The position numbers were made by a program, and so were the translations under genes. 64,000 nt of DNA from Dryocola clanedunensis subsp. sulfonylureivorans (GTDB lineage Bacteria > Pseudomonadota > Gammaproteobacteria > Enterobacterales > Enterobacteriaceae): assembly GCF_016756775.1 (NCBI RefSeq), contig NZ_JAERMU010000013.1, forward strand, positions 89,068 to 153,067. The letters are read 5' to 3'. The notes beneath the pieces are model-generated. The model saw nothing but the letters and a program-made list of their open reading frames with translations. It was not told the origin of the DNA and made no database searches. Every line of letters starts with the position of its first letter. Within the stretch, counting starts at the first letter, position 1. Of the stretch, positions 8,979 to 19,067 are shown piece by piece.

Positions 8979-10817
8979 TTACTCTAACAGTTTTTTAAGA
9001 TCGTTAGCTTTAGGGTTACTGGAGTGCTTATCCGCCCACTCTCTCAGACGACGCTTCGCCTCGTCCTGCATCTGGTTACGCAATATATCATCCACCTTGA
9101 GGCTGTAATTCAGCTTCTGCCATGGGCCGTATACGCGCACCGGAATCGGGGTGTTTTTAAGCATAGTAATCAGCTTGTTATCCCCATCCCAGCCACCTTT
9201 CACCGTGACGTTAAATCGGGTATCACAATCCTCTTTCACCAGGTCCATTGTGCCTTCGCCGGTCAGGTCCAGTACCGCTGAGTTACCGAGCATATTCGTC
9301 AGGTCAAGCTCACCATTGTTCAGCGTTGCCGCCGCGCTAAAGTGTTCCAGCACGGTAACATTGTCATAGTCCTGTTTCGCTTTAATGCTGCTGTTGCTGC
9401 GCTCAACCGCCTGCTGAATCATCTGCTGGAAGTTCATGCCCTGCAGGTGAGAATCCGCCATTGTTACGTTGGCTTTACCCTGCCAGGAGCGACGGAATGC
9501 ATCAGAATTCAGGCGGTCGCCAGTAAACTGGCCCTGCATGGAAAGCTGGCCCGTTAAGGCGATAGGATAATCGAAGGCGGTGAGTATCGGGGCAATCTCG
9601 ATATTGTCGATTTGCGGCTGGAAATGCAGGCGCGGCTCATCCTTACGCGCATCCAGCTCGCCCGGCAACGACATGCTTCCTTTGCCAAACTGACCCGTTA
9701 ACGCTGCTATCTTCAGCAGACCATACTCATTGGTAATATCAGAGCGCACATGCGAAAAATTCAGCCCACGCCAGCGAACGGCTTCCGCGGCCACTTTCAC
9801 CTGGGCGCTAAAGCCGCGAAGATTACGGTAAGTGGTATCTTCAACGCCCGTGGCAATAATCGGGCGGGGTAAAGTGTTCTGCTGCTGGCCACGCTGTGGA
9901 ACGGCGGTATTCGTCACCGCCGACGCGGCGACCAGATTATCCAGATTCAGTTTCTTCGACTGCACATCGACAACCCACTGCGGTTTATCGCCTAGTGTCA
10001 CGCTGGCGCTTCCCTGCAGGTCGCTTTCGTTAGCCGTGAGCTGTATCTGGCTCAGCTCAAGTTTGTGGCTCGGTTGCAGCCAGCTAATCCGAAGCGTGCC
10101 GCTGCCGCTGATACCCTGCTTCGGTAAGTCGGCGCCAATAAATTTGTAATCCAGCTGTGAGAAGGTCGCATCGAGTTTCTGCGGATAATCTCTGGCATTG
10201 AGGTCAGCGACGAACGATAAGGAGAGGTCGCGCTGATCCCGGTTGATACGGCTATTGAACTCGATGTGCGCCTGCTTGTTATCATCCTGCTCCATTTGCA
10301 GATTGATATTACGCACCGTGACCTGTTCGTCATCATCATGCTGGAAGACCAGTACGCTATCCGCAACTTTGAGCTTAGCGATATCAAATGACCAACCCTG
10401 TTCTGGTTCCGGAGCAGGATTGCTGCCGGATGGCCCAACAGGGGCGTTTTCTGGTTTGCGCGCCTCTGTTTCTGGGGTCAGCTGAACAACCGCGCCTTTC
10501 AGCATCACCTGCTGAACCTGCAGCTGGTGGGAAAGCAGAGGCAGCAGCGCCACATCAAGACGCATGTTTTCTGAACTGACAATCGGCTGCGTCGCGCCAG
10601 GTGCGGTCAGCGACATTCTGCCGGATAAGATGCTCAACTGCGGCCAGACGTGCCAACGCAGCGGCCCGTCCAGCCTGAGCTGGTATCCGCTACGCTGTTC
10701 CACCTGGTGCACCATATAAGCGCGAAAATCATTGGGATTGACCAACAGCACCAACGCAGAAAGGCCAGCAACTATCACGACCAGCAAAATCATCAGCGTG
10801 GTTAATAATCGTCTCAT
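8979..10817 (-). CDS. asmA: AsmA, inner-membrane-anchored envelope assembly protein
   Basis: The 612-residue product (E. coli AsmA is 617 aa) has one N-terminal transmembrane helix (about residues 3-24), then the long periplasmic beta-rich AsmA body. The AsmA family belongs to the VPS13/RBG-like group of bridge proteins implicated in outer-membrane lipid homeostasis. The name comes from asm (assembly) suppressors of OmpF mutants in E. coli. It sits downstream of dcd with a 32-base gap, as in E. coli, and ends at a strong terminator. Confidence 0.95.
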   Translation of the reverse strand: MRRLLTTLMILLVVIVAGLSALVLLVNPNDFRAYMVHQVEQRSGYQLRLDGPLRWHVWPQLSILSGRMSLTAPGATQPIVSSENMRLDVALLPLLSHQLQVQQVMLKGAVVQLTPETEARKPENAPVGPSGSNPAPEPEQGWSFDIAKLKVADSVLVFQHDDDEQVTVRNINLQMEQDDNKQAHIEFNSRINRDQRDLSLSFVADLNARDYPQKLDATFSQLDYKFIGADLPKQGISGSGTLRISWLQPSHKLELSQIQLTANESDLQGSASVTLGDKPQWVVDVQSKKLNLDNLVAASAVTNTAVPQRGQQQNTLPRPIIATGVEDTTYRNLRGFSAQVKVAAEAVRWRGLNFSHVRSDITNEYGLLKIAALTGQFGKGSMSLPGELDARKDEPRLHFQPQIDNIEIAPILTAFDYPIALTGQLSMQGQFTGDRLNSDAFRRSWQGKANVTMADSHLQGMNFQQMIQQAVERSNSSIKAKQDYDNVTVLEHFSAAATLNNGELDLTNMLGNSAVLDLTGEGTMDLVKEDCDTRFNVTVKGGWDGDNKLITMLKNTPIPVRVYGPWQKLNYSLKVDDILRNQMQDEAKRRLREWADKHSSNPKANDLKKLLE

Positions 10818-10849
10818 TGGATCCTCAGCTCAAAAATCGGGGTACCCGG

Positions 10850-11431
10850 TCAGTCTTTATCGATGCGGCTGGCAACGGCACCTTGCTGATCGCGATACTT
10901 TGCATCCTGACGGCGGTTATAAGGCCGTGCAGCAGGGCCTGAGAGCGGCTCGAAGCTCAGCGCACCAATCATCATACCTGGACGCAAAGCCAGCGGCAGT
11001 TTACCGGAGTTATAAAACTCCAGAACGATACAGCCGTGCCAGCCCGGATCGATACGATGAGCCGTGACGTGAACCATTAACCCCAGTCGGGCAAGAGAGG
11101 AACGTCCATCCAGCCAGCCTACGAGATCGGAGGGAATGGTGACCGACTCAAGCGTGACCGCCAGCGCAAGCTCCCCCGGATGAAGGAAAAAAGCGTCCCC
11201 TTCATCAAGCACGATTTCGTCACTCATCACCCGCTCAAGGGAAGCGGTCACTTCGTCTTTAGGCCCGCTCAGGTCGATAAACGGTGCGGTATGACCACTA
11301 AAAGTGCGGAATTTATTACCCAGACGTACATCAACGGTTGCGCCATTAATACGCTCAACCGGCGGGCGTGGCGTAATAGTTAATCGCCCGTCATCAAGCC
11401 AGGCTTCTATATCGCGGTCACACAAGCGCAT
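10850..11431 (-). CDS. dcd: dCTP deaminase
   Basis: The 193-residue protein has the same length as E. coli Dcd and starts [17 protein letters not shown]. It deaminates dCTP to dUTP, feeding dTMP synthesis. The conserved trimer-type motif [25 protein letters not shown] is present across about residues 110-135, with the catalytic Glu in CIVLEFYNS. The order udk-dcd-asmA on the same strand is conserved with E. coli and suggests co-transcription. Confidence 0.97.
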   Translation of the reverse strand: MRLCDRDIEAWLDDGRLTITPRPPVERINGATVDVRLGNKFRTFSGHTAPFIDLSGPKDEVTASLERVMSDEIVLDEGDAFFLHPGELALAVTLESVTIPSDLVGWLDGRSSLARLGLMVHVTAHRIDPGWHGCIVLEFYNSGKLPLALRPGMMIGALSFEPLSGPAARPYNRRQDAKYRDQQGAVASRIDKD

Positions 11432-11562
11432 CGCAGATTCTCCTTATCAGGCAGTTTTGTTTACCCTGCCATACCGGGCGGTAGATAGCCACGGATGGGC
11501 AGATAATTACTTGTATTTCATTGTAACTTGCGAGCACACCCCAAAAACGTACGCACGCTTCT

Positions 11563-12204
11563 TTATTCAAAGAACTGGCTGATTTTCGCTTTCAGAATAT
11601 CGATAGCAATGCGGTTTTTCCCCCCACGCGGCACAATGATGTCGGCGTGCTGCTTCGAAGGTTCGATAAACTGCAGGAACATAGGACGCACGGTTTTCTG
11701 ATACTGCGCCATCACCGAATCCATTGAACGACCGCGCTCATTCACATCGCGCTTCATGCGGCGCATCAGGCAGATATCTAGCGGGGTATCAACAAAGATG
11801 GAGAAATTCATCTCTTCACGCAGACGGGCATCCGTCAGCAGCAGAATACCTTCGAGAATAATGACCTTCTTCGGGACCAGATGCACCGTATTTTCAGTAC
11901 GAGTGTGTTCGACATAGCTGTAAACCGGCAGCTCAATAGCCTGTCCTGATTTCAGCATCTGCAAGTGCTGGAACAACAAATTGTGATCCATGGCGCTTGG
12001 ATGGTCGTAGTTAGTTTTGACTCGCTCTTCCATCGACAGATGGCTTTGATCTTTGTAATAGCTGTCTTCTGGAATAACACCAATGTTTTCATCACCTACC
12101 TGATCGCGGAGTTCACGATACAGCGTACTGGCAATTAGACTTTTCCCTGAGGCCGATGCGCCGGCGATCCCAATGATGACGCATTGATGAGACTTGTCAG
12201 TCAT
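11563..12204 (-). CDS. udk: Uridine/cytidine kinase
   Basis: The 213-residue product matches E. coli Udk in length and sequence. The P-loop [11 protein letters not shown] is near the N-terminus, and HPSAMDH and [14 protein letters not shown] substrate motifs follow. The enzyme phosphorylates uridine and cytidine with GTP or ATP in pyrimidine salvage. The frame is open to an upstream start at 12252, but I chose the ATG at 12204 because it gives the conserved [15 protein letters not shown] start. Confidence 0.96.
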   Translation of the reverse strand: MTDKSHQCVIIGIAGASASGKSLIASTLYRELRDQVGDENIGVIPEDSYYKDQSHLSMEERVKTNYDHPSAMDHNLLFQHLQMLKSGQAIELPVYSYVEHTRTENTVHLVPKKVIILEGILLLTDARLREEMNFSIFVDTPLDICLMRRMKRDVNERGRSMDSVMAQYQKTVRPMFLQFIEPSKQHADIIVPRGGKNRIAIDILKAKISQFFE

Positions 12205-12559
12205 GTTGTAAACGAGCCTTGTTGACTTAATGTGAAGGAAGGGCGACGCCAAAGCGTCAAACGCGCCAATTATAGGGAGTTCCGGCGGGTGATACCAGAG
12301 TAATGCTGATTCACTTAGGATTTAGCTTAAGCCAGAAAAATACGCTGCTCACAACATCAACGATATGGGGGCTTTCAGAGGAGAATGTCATAAATGAAAA
12401 TAAGCGGCATCACGCGGCATTTTTATAACACGTTGATGTTAAATTATGATCGTACAACATAGGAATTGTAAAATGTTTGTACTAGCATGAACCGAAACAA
12501 TTCATTTTTTGCATCCGGGCGTTGTACCTGGCGGCACTGCCTTAACGGATGTTGTGGGA
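12205..12559. other. Divergent intergenic region between udk and dgcE
   Basis: These 355 bases carry no gene and should contain the udk promoter (minus) and the dgcE promoter (plus). The part nearest dgcE is AT-rich (12400-12510). I could not assign specific regulator sites. Confidence 0.45.
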
Positions 12560-15500
12560 ATGACCAAAACTAAAACAGATAATATTGCCGCCATGCCTCT
12601 CCTGTTACTTCTTGTAGGTTTGGGTCTGCTGAGCTTCGTTTTTACGCTCTATTCCCTCGAATTAACGTTGCTCGGTACCGTTCTTGCTCCGTTGTGGTTC
12701 CCTACCTCCATCATGATGGTGGCTTTTTTTCGTCATCCGCGCCGCCTGTGGTTCCCCATTATTGTTGCCTGCTCCCTCGGCAGCCTCGCTGCGGCAGTCG
12801 TCCTCTTTCCGATTACCGAGATAAATTTAGGCTTCACGGCTATCAATATCCTCGAAGCCCTGATTGGCGCAATATTGATGCGCCGTTTCCTGGCGCAAAA
12901 AAACCCGCTGCAAAACCTTAATAGCTGGGTGCGACTTTCATTGTGCAGCGCAGTGGTGCCTCCTCTTATTGGAGGAGCATTTGCCGTCTGGCTTGCTGGC
13001 CCGGAAGGCGGATCTGCGGCAAAGACCTTTTTCGTCTGGGTATTGTCCGAAGCCATTGGCGCATTAGCTTTGCTGCCAACAGGATTACTTTTTAAACCTC
13101 ACTATCTGCTGCGCACCCGCAATCCAGAACAGCTGCTGGAAACCGCGCTGACGTTGATTGTCACTCTGTTGCTGAGCTATTTTGTGCTGCGTTTTATGCC
13201 GTGGCCTTTTACCTTTATTATCGCCTTCCTGATGTGGAGCGCTATCCGCCTCCCCCGCCTGGAGGCTTTCATTATCTTCCTCGGTACGTTGATGGTCGTT
13301 TCTGCCATGATGGCCACCAATAATGTCTCAATGATAACGCCGCATGCCACGGTGGTGGATAACGCGCCGTGGCTGCCGTTCTTAATGATCCTGCTTCCTG
13401 CCAACGTCATGACCATGGTCATGTATTCGTTTCGTGAGGAGCGCAAACACATCACGGAAAGTGAAGCGCGCTTTCGTAACGCCATGGAGTATTCTGCCAT
13501 CGGTATGGCGCTGGTCTCCATTGAAGGTCACTGGATTCAGGTCAATAAATCGCTGTGCAAATTCCTGGGCTATACGCCTGCTCAACTGCACGCACTGACC
13601 TTCCAGCAGATTACTTATCCCGAAGACCTTCATGCGGATTTGATTCAGTTAGACAAACTGGTTTCCGGCGAGCTGAACAGCTATTCCATGGAAAAACGCT
13701 ATTACACCAGCAAAGGTGAGGTTGTCTGGGCCCTGCTGGCCGTTTCAGTCGTGAGAGATACCGATGGCTCCCCGCTCTACCTCATCGCCCAAATCGAAGA
13801 TATAAACGATCTTAAGCACACCGAGTGGGTCAATAAACGCCTGATGGAGCGCATCACGCTAGCCAATGAGGCTGGCGGTATCGGCATCTGGGAATGGGAC
13901 CTGACAAGCGACGTGATCAGCTGGGACAGAAGGATGTTCGATCTTTATGAGGTCGACACCCACATCAAACCAACCTATCAAATTTGGGCCGAGTGCCTCC
14001 TGCCGGAAGACCTGCCCGCGGCAGAGAGCGTGGTGCATGAATCGCTGCGTGCCCGCATGCCGTTTAAAATGGAATACCGCATCAAGGTGAAAGACGGTAT
14101 TCGCCATATCCGCTCGCTGGCAAACCGGGTGCTGAACAAAAATGGCGACGTTGAGCGCCTGCTTGGCATCAATATGGATATGACGGAAGTTAAACAGCTT
14201 AATGAAGCGCTTTATCAGGAAAAAGAGCGTTTACACATTACGCTGGACTCCATCGGCGAAGCGGTAATTTGTACCGACATCGACATGAATGTCACCTTTA
14301 TGAACCCGGTGGCAGAGAAGCTGAGCGGCTGGCCGCAGGAGAGCGCTACCGGCCAGCATATCTTGTCGATCCTGCGCATTACCTTTGGCGATAACGGCCC
14401 GGTAATGGAGAACATCCACAGCGGTGATTTTTCCCGCATGGCAATCGAGCAGGACGTGGTGCTGCACTGCCGTAACGGCGGCAGCCACGACATCCATTAC
14501 AGCATCACGCCGCTGACAACGCTGGACGGTCATAGCATTGGCTCCGTGCTGGTCATACAGGACGTCACCGAATCGCGCAAAATGCTCAAACAGCTGAGCT
14601 ACAGCGCCTCCCACGACAGCCTGACCCATCTTGCCAACCGGGTGAGTTTTGAAAACCACCTCAAGCGTTTGCTGCAAAGCGCAGGAGAAAACAGACAGCG
14701 CCACGCGCTGGTGTTTATCGACCTCGACAAATTCAAAGCGGTCAATGACAGCGCCGGCCACGCTGCGGGGGACGCGCTGCTTCGCGAGCTGTCCTCGCTG
14801 ATGTTGAGCATGCTGAGAACCGGCGATGTCCTTGCGCGTCTGGGTGGCGATGAATTTGGTCTGCTGCTGCCCGACTGTTCTGTCGAGAGTGCTCGCCATA
14901 TCTCCGAGCGCATTATCAAGAGCATCAACGACTATCACTTTGTCTGGGACGGCAGGCTGCATCGCATCGGTGCCAGTGCGGGTATCACCCAGATAGACGC
15001 GGACAATCAAATTGCTTCTGAGGTGCTTTCTCAGGCCGATATTGCCTGTTATGCCTCCAAGCACAGCGGTCGTGGGCGCGTCAGTGTCTATGAACCGCAG
15101 CAGCTGATGCAGAACAACCGCCCCCTGCTGCCGCCTGAAGAGCAGTGGCGCATCATCAACGACAACCCAATTCTGATGATTGCTCAGGCAATTGCGCCGC
15201 CACGCGTTCCTGAATCCACCAGCTTCTATCTTCTGCAGCTGAAATTCTGGAGTAGCGAAGGGGAAGTGCTGGATGAAAAAGCCCTTCGCAGCGGCATAAA
15301 CGATAATGAACTGCACCACGCTCTGGATCGGCGCGTATTCAGCGAATTCTTCCGGGAGTTTGCCCCGCAGATAGCGCAAAAAGGTTTTGGCGTGGCGCTC
15401 CCGATCTCCAGCGCGGGGCTGGCCAGCGACAGCTTTGTTGATGAACTGCTGACACTGCTTGAGCGCAGCCCGCTGCCTGCAAGGCTTCTGCATTTGCAGA

Positions 15501-15889
15501 TTGGCAGCCATGTGTTAGTGATGGAGGATGGAAGCCTTCATGCAAACCTGCGCCGGCTGCGTGAGTACGGCTGCCAGATGGTGCTCACCCAGCCGGGCCG
15601 CGACCTGGATATTTTTGATAAAATTCGCCGCCATGACTTCAGCTACATCGTCATCGACCAGGACCTGATCCAGAACATCCACTGCAATCTGATGGATGAA
15701 ATGATGGTCACCATTATTCACGGTCACGCCCAGCGGTTGAAAATACAAACCATTGCCGGGCCAGCGGACATGCCGCAGGTGTTTGATACCCTGTCCGGCA
15801 TCGGGACCGACCTGATATACGGTGAAACGATAGGCCAGCCGCAACCGCTGGGAATGCTGCTCAGCACCAGCTATTTTGCGATTAACTGA
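12560..15889 (+). CDS. dgcE: DgcE (YegE), MASE1-PAS-GGDEF diguanylate cyclase with degenerate EAL domain
   Basis: The product has 1109 residues (E. coli DgcE 1105). An N-terminal MASE1 membrane-sensor domain (about 1-300) is followed by three PAS/PAC domains (about 300-670). A GGDEF domain follows, with an intact RLGGDEF active site near residue 763. The C-terminus is EAL-like, but I do not see a catalytic EAL signature there. It makes c-di-GMP; in E. coli DgcE feeds the curli/CsgD biofilm pathway. The ATG at 12560 matches the E. coli length; the frame is open to a TTG at 12509. The 3' end overlaps the convergent alkA gene by 19 bases. Confidence 0.95.
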   Translation: MTKTKTDNIAAMPLLLLLVGLGLLSFVFTLYSLELTLLGTVLAPLWFPTSIMMVAFFRHPRRLWFPIIVACSLGSLAAAVVLFPITEINLGFTAINILEALIGAILMRRFLAQKNPLQNLNSWVRLSLCSAVVPPLIGGAFAVWLAGPEGGSAAKTFFVWVLSEAIGALALLPTGLLFKPHYLLRTRNPEQLLETALTLIVTLLLSYFVLRFMPWPFTFIIAFLMWSAIRLPRLEAFIIFLGTLMVVSAMMATNNVSMITPHATVVDNAPWLPFLMILLPANVMTMVMYSFREERKHITESEARFRNAMEYSAIGMALVSIEGHWIQVNKSLCKFLGYTPAQLHALTFQQITYPEDLHADLIQLDKLVSGELNSYSMEKRYYTSKGEVVWALLAVSVVRDTDGSPLYLIAQIEDINDLKHTEWVNKRLMERITLANEAGGIGIWEWDLTSDVISWDRRMFDLYEVDTHIKPTYQIWAECLLPEDLPAAESVVHESLRARMPFKMEYRIKVKDGIRHIRSLANRVLNKNGDVERLLGINMDMTEVKQLNEALYQEKERLHITLDSIGEAVICTDIDMNVTFMNPVAEKLSGWPQESATGQHILSILRITFGDNGPVMENIHSGDFSRMAIEQDVVLHCRNGGSHDIHYSITPLTTLDGHSIGSVLVIQDVTESRKMLKQLSYSASHDSLTHLANRVSFENHLKRLLQSAGENRQRHALVFIDLDKFKAVNDSAGHAAGDALLRELSSLMLSMLRTGDVLARLGGDEFGLLLPDCSVESARHISERIIKSINDYHFVWDGRLHRIGASAGITQIDADNQIASEVLSQADIACYASKHSGRGRVSVYEPQQLMQNNRPLLPPEEQWRIINDNPILMIAQAIAPPRVPESTSFYLLQLKFWSSEGEVLDEKALRSGINDNELHHALDRRVFSEFFREFAPQIAQKGFGVALPISSAGLASDSFVDELLTLLERSPLPARLLHLQIGSHVLVMEDGSLHANLRRLREYGCQMVLTQPGRDLDIFDKIRRHDFSYIVIDQDLIQNIHCNLMDEMMVTIIHGHAQRLKIQTIAGPADMPQVFDTLSGIGTDLIYGETIGQPQPLGMLLSTSYFAIN

Positions 15890-16728
15890 TCCGGCTCCCA
15901 GCCGTCGCTGTACCAGATATGCAACAGGGCATACGATCGCCACGGGTGCCAGCGCTCGGCGTAGCGGCGGATCTGCGCAGGCGTCATACCGGGGAAACGT
16001 TGTTTTATCAGGTAGTCGTCAGGTAAAAAGACGTCACTCGCCTGCCAGCCGCGCAGCGCGAAATAGTTTGCGGTCCAGCGGCCTATCCCCGGCAGCGTAA
16101 TGAGCTGCTTTACCCCCTGCTCAACATCCTCAGGCAGCGTGAGCGGAAACTCGCCCGCAGCGACCAGCCGCGCCAGGTTAATAATCGACTCACCGCGCTT
16201 AAGCGGCATACCTAACGCTTTCAATTCCTCCGGGTTCAATGCGGCGAGCCGCTCGGGCGCGGGGAAAAGACGCCATTCGGGAAAACCTGCCAGGGGCACC
16301 CCAAACTGCTCCGCCACTTTCCCCGCGAGCTTTGCCGCCATCGCGACGCTCACCAGCTGCCCCAGAATTGCGCGCACCGCCTGTTCGAACGCATCCATAC
16401 AGCCGGGCAAACGCAGGCCGGGGCGGGCCACAGCAAGATCGCCCAGGCTAGCCAGCACGGGCAGTGGTTGACGGCTAAGATCCAGTAACTGCTGGACTTT
16501 TATCAGCACTTCATCCGCTACCGGAAGCAGCCCTTCGGTTAGCGTCACCTTCAGCACATGCCGCTCTTCGTCAGGCTGCAGGGCGATCAGCCCGCCATGC
16601 TCGCCAACGGCAAAACTGCGGCAATACTGCTTTTCATTGACGCTCTCAATACCGTAAACCGCACGGGCGGCGAGAAAGCCAAACATCCACTGCCAGTCAT
16701 AGGGTGGCATGTAGTTAAGTTCGAACAT
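15871..16728 (-). CDS. alkA: DNA-3-methyladenine glycosylase II
   Basis: The 285-residue protein (E. coli AlkA 282) has an N-terminal TBP-like domain and a helix-hairpin-helix glycosylase fold. The HhH motif LPGIGRWTANYFALRGW and the downstream catalytic Asp in FLPDDYLIKQRF are both present. It excises alkylated purines such as 3-methyladenine. In E. coli it is induced by Ada, which is not encoded next to it here. Its 3' end overlaps the dgcE 3' end on the opposite strand. Confidence 0.96.
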   Translation of the reverse strand: MFELNYMPPYDWQWMFGFLAARAVYGIESVNEKQYCRSFAVGEHGGLIALQPDEERHVLKVTLTEGLLPVADEVLIKVQQLLDLSRQPLPVLASLGDLAVARPGLRLPGCMDAFEQAVRAILGQLVSVAMAAKLAGKVAEQFGVPLAGFPEWRLFPAPERLAALNPEELKALGMPLKRGESIINLARLVAAGEFPLTLPEDVEQGVKQLITLPGIGRWTANYFALRGWQASDVFLPDDYLIKQRFPGMTPAQIRRYAERWHPWRSYALLHIWYSDGWEPDQLIAK

Positions 16729-16861
16729 GATCGATTCCCTTTTCTTTTGATGGGCTTAGCATAATCGCAAATACCTTATTGCGCCTTGCTTTGATATTCA
16801 GTTGCCCGCAGAGACGCATTCGGCTAAAGTCGCCCCCCTTCTCACCGGCATGGGGATATTT

Positions 16862-18220
16862 ATGCAATTTATAGGCTTTGATTATGGTACGGCAAACTGT
16901 TCCGTTGCGGTGATGCGCGATGGTGCGCCTCAGCTTCTGGAAATGGAAAATGGTGCTTCCCTGCTTCCTTCTATGCTGTGTGCGCCAACGCGTGAAGCGG
17001 TGAGCGAATGGCTCTATCGCCACCATCAGGTGCCGGCAACCGGCGACGAAACCCAGGCGCTGCTTCGCCGTGCGGTCTCATTTAACCGCGAAGAAGATAT
17101 CGACGTGCTGCCCGGCAGCGTGCAGTTCGGGTTAAGTTCGTTGCGCCAGTATATGGAAGATCCGGAAGAGGTTTACTTTGTTAAATCGCCGAAGTCCTTC
17201 CTCGGTGCCAGCGGACTGAAGCCACAGCAGGTCGCGCTGTTCGAAGATCTGGTCTGCGCCATGATGCTGCACATCCGCAATAAGGCCCAGACCCAGGTCG
17301 CCGAGCCGATTAACCAGGCGGTGATTGGCCGTCCGATCAACTTCCAGGGCTTAGGCGGCGAAGAGGCCAACACGCAGGCGCAGGGTATTCTTGAACGTGC
17401 TGCTCACCGCGCCGGGTTTGAAGATGTGGTATTCCAGTTTGAACCCGTCGCCGCAGGGCTGGATTTTGAAGCCACGCTGACCGAAGAAAAGCAGGTGCTG
17501 GTCGTGGATATCGGCGGCGGGACAACCGACTGCTCCGTTCTGTTGATGGGGCCGCAGTGGCACGCCAGACGCGACCGCGAGCATAGCCTGCTGGGCCACA
17601 GCGGCTGCCGCGTCGGGGGTAACGACCTTGACATCATGCTGGCGTTTAAACAGCTTTCTCCGCTCTTAGGTATGGGTGGGCAAACTGAAAAAGGCATCGC
17701 CCTGCCCGTACTGCCGTGGTGGAATGCGGTGGCCATCAACGACGTGCCTGCGCAAAACGAATTCTACAGCAGCGCCAACGGCAGAATGCTGAACGAACTG
17801 GTGCGCGATGCTCGCGAGTCTGAAAAAGTCGCTTATCTGCAAAAGGTCTGGCGTCAGCGCCTGAGCTATCGCCTTGTGAGGGCCGCAGAGGAGAGCAAAA
17901 TTGCGCTCTCCGACAGCGAGCAGGTGGCCACGCTGCTGCCTTTCATTGCCAAAGAGCTGGGCTGCGAAATCACCCAGCCGGAGCTGGAAAGTGCCATCAG
18001 CCAGCCGTTGCAGCGCATACTTGAGCAGGTAAGCCTTGCGCTGGAGAGCAGCGACGTGAAGCCGGATGTGATTTACCTCACCGGCGGCAGCGCCCGCTCA
18101 CCGATGATCAAACAGGCACTGGCTCAACAGCTGCCGGGCATTGAGATTGCAGGCGGCGATGACTTCGGCTCAGTCACCGCGGGCCTTGCCCGTTGGGCCG
18201 ACGTAGTGTTTCGCCGCTAA
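16862..18220 (+). CDS. yegD: YegD, Hsp70-like (DnaK-family) ATPase-domain protein
   Basis: The product has 452 residues (E. coli YegD 450). It resembles the nucleotide-binding domain of Hsp70 with FIGFDYGTANCSVAV near the N-terminus, phosphate-2 motif VVDIGGGTTDCSVLLMG and adenosine motif VIYLTGGSARSP. It has no canonical substrate-binding domain, so it is an atypical Hsp70 of unknown client. The ATG at 16862 gives the E. coli-like start MQFIGFDYG; the frame is open further upstream. Confidence 0.95.
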   Translation: MQFIGFDYGTANCSVAVMRDGAPQLLEMENGASLLPSMLCAPTREAVSEWLYRHHQVPATGDETQALLRRAVSFNREEDIDVLPGSVQFGLSSLRQYMEDPEEVYFVKSPKSFLGASGLKPQQVALFEDLVCAMMLHIRNKAQTQVAEPINQAVIGRPINFQGLGGEEANTQAQGILERAAHRAGFEDVVFQFEPVAAGLDFEATLTEEKQVLVVDIGGGTTDCSVLLMGPQWHARRDREHSLLGHSGCRVGGNDLDIMLAFKQLSPLLGMGGQTEKGIALPVLPWWNAVAINDVPAQNEFYSSANGRMLNELVRDARESEKVAYLQKVWRQRLSYRLVRAAEESKIALSDSEQVATLLPFIAKELGCEITQPELESAISQPLQRILEQVSLALESSDVKPDVIYLTGGSARSPMIKQALAQQLPGIEIAGGDDFGSVTAGLARWADVVFRR

Positions 18221-18244
18221 CCTCTGAATCGAGCCAGCCGTCAC

Positions 18245-18268
18245 GCCGTGAAGAGATTCACGGCTTTT
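18245..18268 (+). terminator. Rho-independent terminator after yegD
   Basis: GCCGTGAA (18245-18252) pairs with TTCACGGC (18257-18264) across a GAGA loop and is followed by TTTT. It lies 24 bases after the yegD stop and runs into the 3' end of the convergent antitoxin gene. Confidence 0.8.
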
Positions 18269-18572
18269 CCAGCTGGATGTGCTTTACGCCGTCAGGGAAA
18301 TCGATTTGCAGGGAGAGCGTGCCGCCCAGCGCTTCAATGTAGCGTTTGAGCGTACCGAGCTTTATCTCGTTCCCCCGCTGTTCAATGGCGGTTACCGCAG
18401 GCTGGCTGATACCCATCGCCTCCGCCAGCTGCTTCTGCGACCAGCCCATTTCTTCGCGGATCATGTGCAGGCAGGTTTCAAGGATAAGTGCCTGGGTGCC
18501 TTCTGCGACCCGCTTTTGCCTCTCCGGCGGCAGGGAGGCAATAATTTCTTCAAGCGTTCTGTAATTTTTCAA
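18258..18572 (-). CDS. HigA-like antitoxin, XRE-family DNA-binding protein
   Basis: The 104-residue protein has a central helix-turn-helix (MGWSQKQLAEAMGISQPAVTAIEQRGNEIKLGTLKRYIEALG, about residues 38-80) of the Cro/CI (XRE) type. Its start overlaps the 3' end of the upstream toxin gene by 4 bases, so it is the second gene of a toxin-first pair, the HigBA order. It probably neutralises the toxin and represses the operon through the palindrome at 18934-18951. The pair sits between conserved core genes yegD and mdtA, which suggests an accessory insertion. Confidence 0.85.
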   Translation of the reverse strand: MKNYRTLEEIIASLPPERQKRVAEGTQALILETCLHMIREEMGWSQKQLAEAMGISQPAVTAIEQRGNEIKLGTLKRYIEALGGTLSLQIDFPDGVKHIQLEKP

Positions 18573-18922
18573 TGCTGTTCCTCCAGTGAACTCAGCCAGG
18601 CAATAAACTCTCTATCAGCGATTGCGATCATCGATTCGTAGAAACGTTTGTCTTTTGATTTATCCCCGGCACAAAGCAGAATTGCCTGCCGTGAGTAATC
18701 AAATGCATAGAAAACGCGAAACGGCCTGCCGTAGTGCCGGATCCTCAACTCTTTCATATTGGCAAAGTGCGATCCCTTCACCGTATCGGCATAAGGTCGC
18801 GGTAGCCCCGGCCCCATAAACTGTAAGTTTCCTATTGCGTGCAGCGTTTTATCCTGTAACACCTCACTCTGAACGTCAAACCAGTTATCAAAGCATCTTG
18901 TTGTCAATACCGTCCATGTCAT
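18569..18922 (-). CDS. HigB/RelE-superfamily toxin (phage Gp49-like)
   Basis: The 117-residue protein resembles the Gp49-like HigB branch of RelE-type ribosome-dependent mRNA interferases. The N-terminal segment (RCFDNWFDVQSEVLQDKTLHAI) and the core KELRIRHYGRPFRVFYAFDYSRQAILLCAGDKSKDKRFYE are typical. Arg and Lys residues in the core are the likely catalytic or RNA-contacting positions, which is family inference. I chose the ATG at 18922 (MTWTVL) with GGAG just upstream; an in-frame GTG lies at 18928. Confidence 0.82.
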   Translation of the reverse strand: MTWTVLTTRCFDNWFDVQSEVLQDKTLHAIGNLQFMGPGLPRPYADTVKGSHFANMKELRIRHYGRPFRVFYAFDYSRQAILLCAGDKSKDKRFYESMIAIADREFIAWLSSLEEQH

Positions 18923-18933
18923 AGCCACTCCGT

Positions 18934-18951
18934 TATAAACTATAGTTTATA
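18934..18951. promoter_or_regulatory. Perfect 18-bp palindrome, likely operator of the HigBA-like pair
   Basis: TATAAACTATAGTTTATA is its own reverse complement and ends 12 bases upstream of the toxin start codon. A further half-site AGTTTAT occurs near 18968. XRE-type antitoxins bind such palindromes to autoregulate toxin-antitoxin operons. Confidence 0.75.
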
Positions 18952-19067
18952 TTTTTTAGCGAAACCACAGTTTATTGCTGGAATTTTGAGCTGGATATCA
19001 TTTCGTTTCCCCCTTGCGAGACGCCTCGAAGAAAACCGTTTAATCAGAGTTATCCATACAGTATTCC

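Noticed and set aside
10052..10438. Long ORFs in shadow frames of asmA, dgcE, mdtB and mdtC (up to about 430 codons)
   Set aside because: These are antisense or out-of-frame readings of GC-rich conserved genes; their products are Arg/His/Gln-rich and match no family.
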